Origin: CAYUIV01 sp964444925
GTDB lineage: Bacteria; Pseudomonadota; Gammaproteobacteria; Diplorickettsiales; Diplorickettsiaceae
Length of the DNA: 64,000 nt
Assembly (NCBI GenBank): GCA_964444925.1
Contig: CAYUIV010000001.1
Span: forward strand, 1-64,000
Reading direction: 5' to 3'
A model generated the notes under the pieces. The model had not been told where the DNA came from and ran no database searches. It worked only from the letters and a program-made list of their open reading frames with translations. A program made the translations under genes and the position numbers. Position 1 is the first letter of the stretch. Each line of letters starts with the position of its first letter. Positions 59,807 through 64,000 of this stretch are shown here, one piece after another.

Positions 59807-60982
59807 ATGGAAAATCATAATTTCATATTTTCTATATTTCTCGTATTTACCGGTGCAGCTGCCTTAGGCACGCTTGCGCTCTATACTCGACAATCATTAC
59901 TTGTTGCTTACATTCTCTTAGGTCTTTTGCTAGGTCCAAGTGGATTAAAGCTTGTACCTAATTTAGAACTTGCACATGATATTGGCGATGTGGGTATTCT
60001 CTTTTTACTTTTTTTATTAGGATTAGATCTGACTCCTCGTGAGTTGCTCACAACATTACGTAAAACAACACTTGTTACTTTAGTCTTTAGTATATTATTT
60101 ATCTCGTTAGGTTTTGTTATTGGGTACTGTTTTGATTTTACATTAACTGAAAGTTTGCTAATTGGTGCATCGCTTATATTCTCAAGCACAATCATCGGTC
60201 TTAAACTTTTACCAAGCCTTGCTTTGCATCACAGACCGATTGGTGAAACCATGGTCAGTATTTTATTGCTCCAAGATTTATTGGCAATAGTGCTATTGCT
60301 ACTGGTACAAGGTTCCAATTTAACAGGCTCTAGGTATATGGATATTGGAATTGAGTTTCTTATCTTACCTTGCTTACTTATTGCTGCATTTTGGGTGCAG
60401 CATCACATCATTGCTAAACTTTTTGCACAGTTTGCAAAAGTGACAGAATATGTTTTTTTGTTAGCGTTAGCATGGTGTTTAGGACTTGCACAGCTTTCTG
60501 ATTGGTTAGGCTTATCCTCGGAAATTGGAGCATTTGTTGCGGGTGTATCTATTGCAGAAGGACCGATTGCTTTATTTATTGCAAATAATTTAAGACCTTT
60601 GAGAGATTTTTGTTTGATTTTGTTCTTTTTTGCCATAGGTGCAAGTTTTAGCCTTTCGCATTTACCAGAAGTTGCAATACCTGCATTGATACTTGCTAGC
60701 CTTGTTTTAATTTTAAAACCTTGGTTATTTAAAGTATTACTTAATTGGTCGAACGAGAAACGTTATATTGCAAAAGAAGTGGGTGTGCGATTAGGTCAAG
60801 CAAGTGAATTTTCGTTACTTATTGCTTATTTAGCGACAAAAACAAACCCTCCTCTAATTGAAATGAAGGCAAACTATCTTATTCAGGCAGTAACGATCAT
60901 TACCTTCATCGTTTCTTCTTATTGGGTAGTATTACGCTATCCAACACCATTAGCGCTTAAAGACAATATGCGAGTTGACTAG
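59807..60982 (+). CDS. KefB/CPA2-type cation:proton antiporter, membrane domain only
   Basis: A 391-residue membrane protein of the CPA2 Na+/H+ exchanger family, with about 11-12 hydrophobic helices. Family segments are LLGPSGLKLVPNLELAHDIGDVGILFLLFLLGLDL and ASLIFSSTIIGLKLLPSLALHHRPIGE, plus EIGAFVAGVSIAEGPIA. It stops right after the membrane domain and lacks the TrkA-N regulatory domain of KefB or KefC. It could move K+ or Na+ against H+, useful in an acidified host vacuole (inference). It starts 107 bp after icmS; an AmpE-like gene follows 18 bp later. Confidence 0.9.
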   Translation: MENHNFIFSIFLVFTGAAALGTLALYTRQSLLVAYILLGLLLGPSGLKLVPNLELAHDIGDVGILFLLFLLGLDLTPRELLTTLRKTTLVTLVFSILFISLGFVIGYCFDFTLTESLLIGASLIFSSTIIGLKLLPSLALHHRPIGETMVSILLLQDLLAIVLLLLVQGSNLTGSRYMDIGIEFLILPCLLIAAFWVQHHIIAKLFAQFAKVTEYVFLLALAWCLGLAQLSDWLGLSSEIGAFVAGVSIAEGPIALFIANNLRPLRDFCLILFFFAIGASFSLSHLPEVAIPALILASLVLILKPWLFKVLLNWSNEKRYIAKEVGVRLGQASEFSLLIAYLATKTNPPLIEMKANYLIQAVTIITFIVSSYWVVLRYPTPLALKDNMRVD

Positions 60983-61000
60983 ATTAAGAGAATAAATTTC

Positions 61001-61762
61001 ATGAAATTTTTTGTTGTATTAATTTGTTTAGGGTTAGAAAAGTTTTTTCCAATTGAAACATTACTACACCGCGAGCAAACATTTAAATTTTATTTAAGAA
61101 AGGTATCCACACTTTCTCCAGAAGAGTGGCATCAAAGTTACTATGAACTATTCGTATTTTTACTACCTCTTGAGTTCTTTATCTGTACGGTACACTTCAT
61201 CGGAACATATTATTTCTCAAATTTTTCGATTTTCTTACTAGAATCTTTAATTGTTATTTATTGTTTAGGTCCTTTAGAAATTTATCATTTGACACCGCCC
61301 ATTCCACAACACGTGTTTGAAAAAGCATACGCAGGTTTATTTTGTGGTTTATTTTGGTTTGTATTACTTGGACCTTTTGGAATCATTTTATATCGTTTAC
61401 TAGAATATCTTGCTGTACTATCAGACGATGCACCAGATGTTTCAATGACGCCCTATACTAAAGACATGATCAAACCTATTGTAGGTTATCTAAACTGGTT
61501 ACCCGTACGTTTGTTTAGTGGTGTTCAGTCAGCAGTTGGTAAATTTCCAAAAGCCTGTCATTACTGGCTAGATTATTTATTAACTGGATGGGAATTTAAT
61601 GATCAACTTCTTGCAGAAAATGGGCGTGTGGCTTTAGATATGCCAAAAGATGCAACACTTGAATCTGAACAATATATTCAAATATTACATTTGATCGATC
61701 GTACATTAGCCGTTTTCTTAGTGGTTTTAACCGTACGCACACTGGTTCATTGGGTTACATAA
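61001..61762 (+). CDS. ampE: AmpE-like inner-membrane protein
   Basis: A 253-residue membrane protein resembling AmpE, a CobD/CbiB-like protein of uncertain function encoded with the amidase AmpD in enterobacteria. Matching parts are the N-terminal VVLICLGLEKFFPIE, GLFCGLFWFVLLGPFGIILYRLLEYLA in the middle, and LNWLPVRLFSGVQSAVGKFPKACHYWLDYL, which aligns with AmpE DWVPVRL...ALPAWF. Four hydrophobic helices. ampD is not adjacent. It is probably cotranscribed with the preceding antiporter. I considered IcmP/DotM because of the neighbouring icmS and rejected it for lack of similarity. Confidence 0.8.
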   Translation: MKFFVVLICLGLEKFFPIETLLHREQTFKFYLRKVSTLSPEEWHQSYYELFVFLLPLEFFICTVHFIGTYYFSNFSIFLLESLIVIYCLGPLEIYHLTPPIPQHVFEKAYAGLFCGLFWFVLLGPFGIILYRLLEYLAVLSDDAPDVSMTPYTKDMIKPIVGYLNWLPVRLFSGVQSAVGKFPKACHYWLDYLLTGWEFNDQLLAENGRVALDMPKDATLESEQYIQILHLIDRTLAVFLVVLTVRTLVHWVT

Positions 61763-61959
61763 GAATTTTCTTTTCCTTTCCTTAGTCCCACATTTCTTCC
61801 TATCGATGTAGTTTACAGAAATAAAAAAATTAGAGGACTATCTTTATAAAATCAATTTTTGTTTTATCTATTCTTTTTGTATGATAAAAGCTAACGCCTA
61901 TACATTTTTAAAATATATTAGGGATCTAAAGACAACTACAGTTTTAAGGAAGAAACACA

Positions 61960-63486
61960 ATGTTAGAAATGTCAGATACGCTTAAGCATGCATTTTTAGA
62001 AAAAAACGCTGAAGCTGAAGAAGTTGAAGCAGTTATTTTGAAAGAAAGAATTGATATTCAAAGAAGTGAAATATTACATATCTGCGCTCAATTAGATCGA
62101 GTCGATGTTTTTGAAAGATTGCTACCTTATCGTCTTGACCTCGATACAACAAATACAAAGCAAGAAACGCCTTTACACGTGGCTGCAAAATGTAGTAGTG
62201 ATGCTATGTTAAGGAAGTTAATTCGTTACTCTGCTAATTTAAATCTCATCAATCAAAATAATCGGACACCTTTAGAAGAAGCTGTCGTCAATGGAAATGT
62301 CACTGGTGTCAATACTTTACTTCACGCAGGTGCTACGCAAGATTTTCTGAGAAACGATTTATTAGAATTTACTTTTAAAAAAGCTATTAAAAACACTATA
62401 GTAGACTTTTTATTTTTATTTTCTTTAATACAGTTCTTTACTTTGCAAAGAAACTATCCTGTTTTTATCTTTTTCTTGACAGTGTTTGTTTTATTGAGTG
62501 CATATATCAAATTTTATTTTTTCCACAACAAAACTGAACAAGAACAAAAACATGCAGAAATTTTACTTTTAGGTAAGAGAAATACGCCCCTGATAGTTGC
62601 AGCGTATGCGTTATGCAATGGAGATGAAACAAAAAAACAAAATTTTAATACTATCTTCCAAGCGCTATTATCACACCAAGGAAATATTCATGTATTAGAC
62701 TCAAACGGTTTTTCACTATTACATCTCCTAGTCAGTAGTGATGCGATAGAAAACATTAAGTTAATCCTTTTGAAGAAAGTGAATGTGTATGTCAAAACTC
62801 CAAATCAAAAATTTAGTGCATTTGATATCGCGCGTCTTTCTCATGCACAATTAACCATTAACTATTTATGTCAAAATATTGCAAAAGCATTTCAGTTCGA
62901 AAACCAATCGCTTGGTGTGAATGTTGCAACTGAAATCAGTACTTTGATATGGCTTTTTTTACGTGAAGATGAAAGAAATAGCTTTTTAGAGGTTCTAAAA
63001 CTACCAACTCGTCAATTACGATTTTCTGTTGATCAAAAAGAAGGGATATCACTTCGTCATCGATTCTTCTTACTACAAAGGACACCTGTCAATGTTGATC
63101 TTTCAAAATTATTTTGCTTTAAGAAAGCATCTGATACGGTCTTTGAACTGCCTTCCTTACCCATTGAGTTATGGAAACAAATCATTTTTTTATATTTTTT
63201 AAATACTTACCCTGGTCGGGTGAAACAATTATATCAATACATGTCACGCGATTCTTTTAATGATGAAACACAAAAAAAATTCAATTTTTTTATTGATTCA
63301 ATATCTAGTGTGCACCATGAGCACAGCGTATTAAAAGTTGAATCTCTTGACTTGAATGGATCAGAAGTAAAAGCATTCAACGATTTTTTGAAAGTACTTA
63401 ATACAGGTATTATCCCTCTTATCGAACAAAGCACAACATTTACAAAGTATATCAAAGTAAGATCTGCTTATCAGCATGGAAATTAA
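61960..63486 (+). CDS. Ankyrin-repeat protein with membrane hairpin and F-box-like segment
   Basis: A 508-residue protein. Residues about 25-130 contain three ankyrin units, with DLDTTNTKQETPLHVAAKCSS followed by NRTPLEEAVVNGNVTGVNTLLHAGAT as the clearest. Two hydrophobic stretches (about 148-190, VDFLFLFSLIQFF and VFIFFLTVFVLLSAY) form a probable membrane hairpin. Two more ankyrin-like units (205-305) follow. Near 395-412, LPSLPIELWKQIIFLYF matches an F-box core, without the usual second half. AGGAAG precedes the ATG at 61960. A host-membrane-inserted effector is a plausible role, inferred from parts. Located just after the icm-kef-ampE group. Confidence 0.87.
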   Translation: MLEMSDTLKHAFLEKNAEAEEVEAVILKERIDIQRSEILHICAQLDRVDVFERLLPYRLDLDTTNTKQETPLHVAAKCSSDAMLRKLIRYSANLNLINQNNRTPLEEAVVNGNVTGVNTLLHAGATQDFLRNDLLEFTFKKAIKNTIVDFLFLFSLIQFFTLQRNYPVFIFFLTVFVLLSAYIKFYFFHNKTEQEQKHAEILLLGKRNTPLIVAAYALCNGDETKKQNFNTIFQALLSHQGNIHVLDSNGFSLLHLLVSSDAIENIKLILLKKVNVYVKTPNQKFSAFDIARLSHAQLTINYLCQNIAKAFQFENQSLGVNVATEISTLIWLFLREDERNSFLEVLKLPTRQLRFSVDQKEGISLRHRFFLLQRTPVNVDLSKLFCFKKASDTVFELPSLPIELWKQIIFLYFLNTYPGRVKQLYQYMSRDSFNDETQKKFNFFIDSISSVHHEHSVLKVESLDLNGSEVKAFNDFLKVLNTGIIPLIEQSTTFTKYIKVRSAYQHGN

Positions 63487-63519
63487 AGTAAACTGTTGAC
63501 TAAAAGATAGGAAATAGCA

Positions 63520-64000
63520 TCAAGAAATCTGTAATGTTACGTCTTGGATATCAAATTTGTTTAGCAAATCTTGTTCAATGATTCGAAGATTAATTGGTGT
63601 TTTGAGTGGTTTAGCTGTGATAAGGTGTGCTGTTAAAATTGTTTCTTTTGTACTAATCGACCAAATGTGTACTCTTTCAACTGTGTGAATATTTTGAATA
63701 TTTCTTAAGTACTGTTCCACAGATGCTCTATCAATATGAGAGGGAACGGCACATAAAAGCAAAGCAAGTGCATGGCTCAATAATTTCCAACTACCTAGAA
63801 AAATGACAATTGCAATGATGCAAGCAATGAGAGTATCTGCGATTTGATAATGCGTATAATAGACAAAGAGTGCGCCTGCAACTACACCAAGTGAAGTCAC
63901 TGCATCTAGTACAAGGTGTAAAAAAGCGCCTCGGATATTAATATCATTATCTTTATCTTTGATAAATAAAAGTGCGGTTCCTGCATTAATCAAAATGCCT
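63520..64000 (-). CDS. Cation diffusion facilitator efflux protein (5' end outside window)
   Basis: C-terminal part of a CDF family metal-proton antiporter. The frame is open to the right edge, so the start is missing. Visible are the HLVLDAVTSLGVVAGA helix with the H-x-x-x-D metal site (transmembrane helix 5), a following helix near IADTLIACIIAIVIFLGSWKLL, and the cytoplasmic domain beginning VPSHIDRASVEQYLRNIQNIHTVERVHIW. It likely exports zinc or similar ions (ZitB-like). The visible 160 residues lack the first metal motif, which should lie outside. Confidence 0.9.
   Translation of the reverse strand, partial: GILINAGTALLFIKDKDNDINIRGAFLHLVLDAVTSLGVVAGALFVYYTHYQIADTLIACIIAIVIFLGSWKLLSHALALLLCAVPSHIDRASVEQYLRNIQNIHTVERVHIWSISTKETILTAHLITAKPLKTPINLRIIEQDLLNKFDIQDVTLQIS

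Noticed and set aside
61001..61762. IcmP/DotM as identity for the membrane protein after the antiporter
   Set aside because: The helix pattern and the LNWLPVRL...YWLDYL segment match AmpE; nothing resembles IcmP.

Overview
This is a 64 kb chromosomal window from an AT-rich gammaproteobacterium that almost certainly lives inside eukaryotic cells. An adjacent icmT-icmS pair, two components of the Dot/Icm type IVB secretion system, points to the order Legionellales (Legionella, Coxiella, Rickettsiella, Berkiella and relatives). Several genes encode eukaryote-like proteins that would suit secreted effectors: three ankyrin-repeat proteins, one protein with a clear F-box, and a four-fold repeat protein with a U-box-like pattern. 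There is no rRNA, CRISPR array, prophage or insertion sequence. Three tRNA genes are present: Arg-UCG, Asn-GUU and Arg-CCU.

Layout. Bases 1-9.6 kb hold a truncated repeat protein, ubiA, typA, an isolated fabD, an unknown gene, pyrG, a small entericidin-like lipoprotein and a divergent aldose-epimerase homologue. Bases 9.9-16.3 kb hold tRNA-Arg, gltX-recN, a class A penicillin-binding protein and rsmA. A minus-strand operon of metG, lipA and a DedA-PAP2 fusion follows (16.4-20.4 kb), then ubiG, rpsT and envC on the plus strand. Bases 23-31.5 kb hold a 1625-residue ankyrin protein ending in a PPxY tail, argD and sodB, and a second ankyrin protein. Bases 31.6-41.3 kb hold fpr, mltD, rnhA, tRNA-Asn, a zipA-ligA-dedA-recD2 operon and nth. 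Bases 41.3-48.1 kb hold an MFS carrier, tRNA-Arg, and a cell-wall block (lgt, rlpA, mltB, rodA, L,D-transpeptidase). Bases 48.2-54.5 kb hold an RMD1-family protein, an HU-like protein, a YadGH-type ABC exporter, an orphan pilM, ychF and a Pal-like lipoprotein. Bases 54.6-64 kb hold the F-box protein, a comF homologue, an RRM protein, a phosphopantetheinyl transferase, an acyl-CoA thioesterase, icmT-icmS, a KefB-like antiporter, an AmpE-like protein, an ankyrin/transmembrane protein and a truncated cation-efflux gene.

How it fits together. The housekeeping set is that of a reduced but competent cell. It makes ubiquinone (ubiA, ubiG), lipoate and lipoproteins, and keeps a sizeable peptidoglycan toolkit (PBP1A, RodA, MltB, MltD, RlpA, EnvC, LDT, ZipA), so it is a walled, dividing bacterium rather than an extreme organelle-like symbiont. 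The accessory material is scattered singly between housekeeping genes rather than grouped in an island, as is usual for Dot/Icm effectors. The most interesting content is this dispersed set of host-directed candidates: F-box, PPxY-tailed ankyrin, ankyrin plus membrane hairpin, and the four-repeat protein. Several of them could converge on host ubiquitin ligases; that is inference from motifs. Secretion of any of them cannot be shown from sequence alone.
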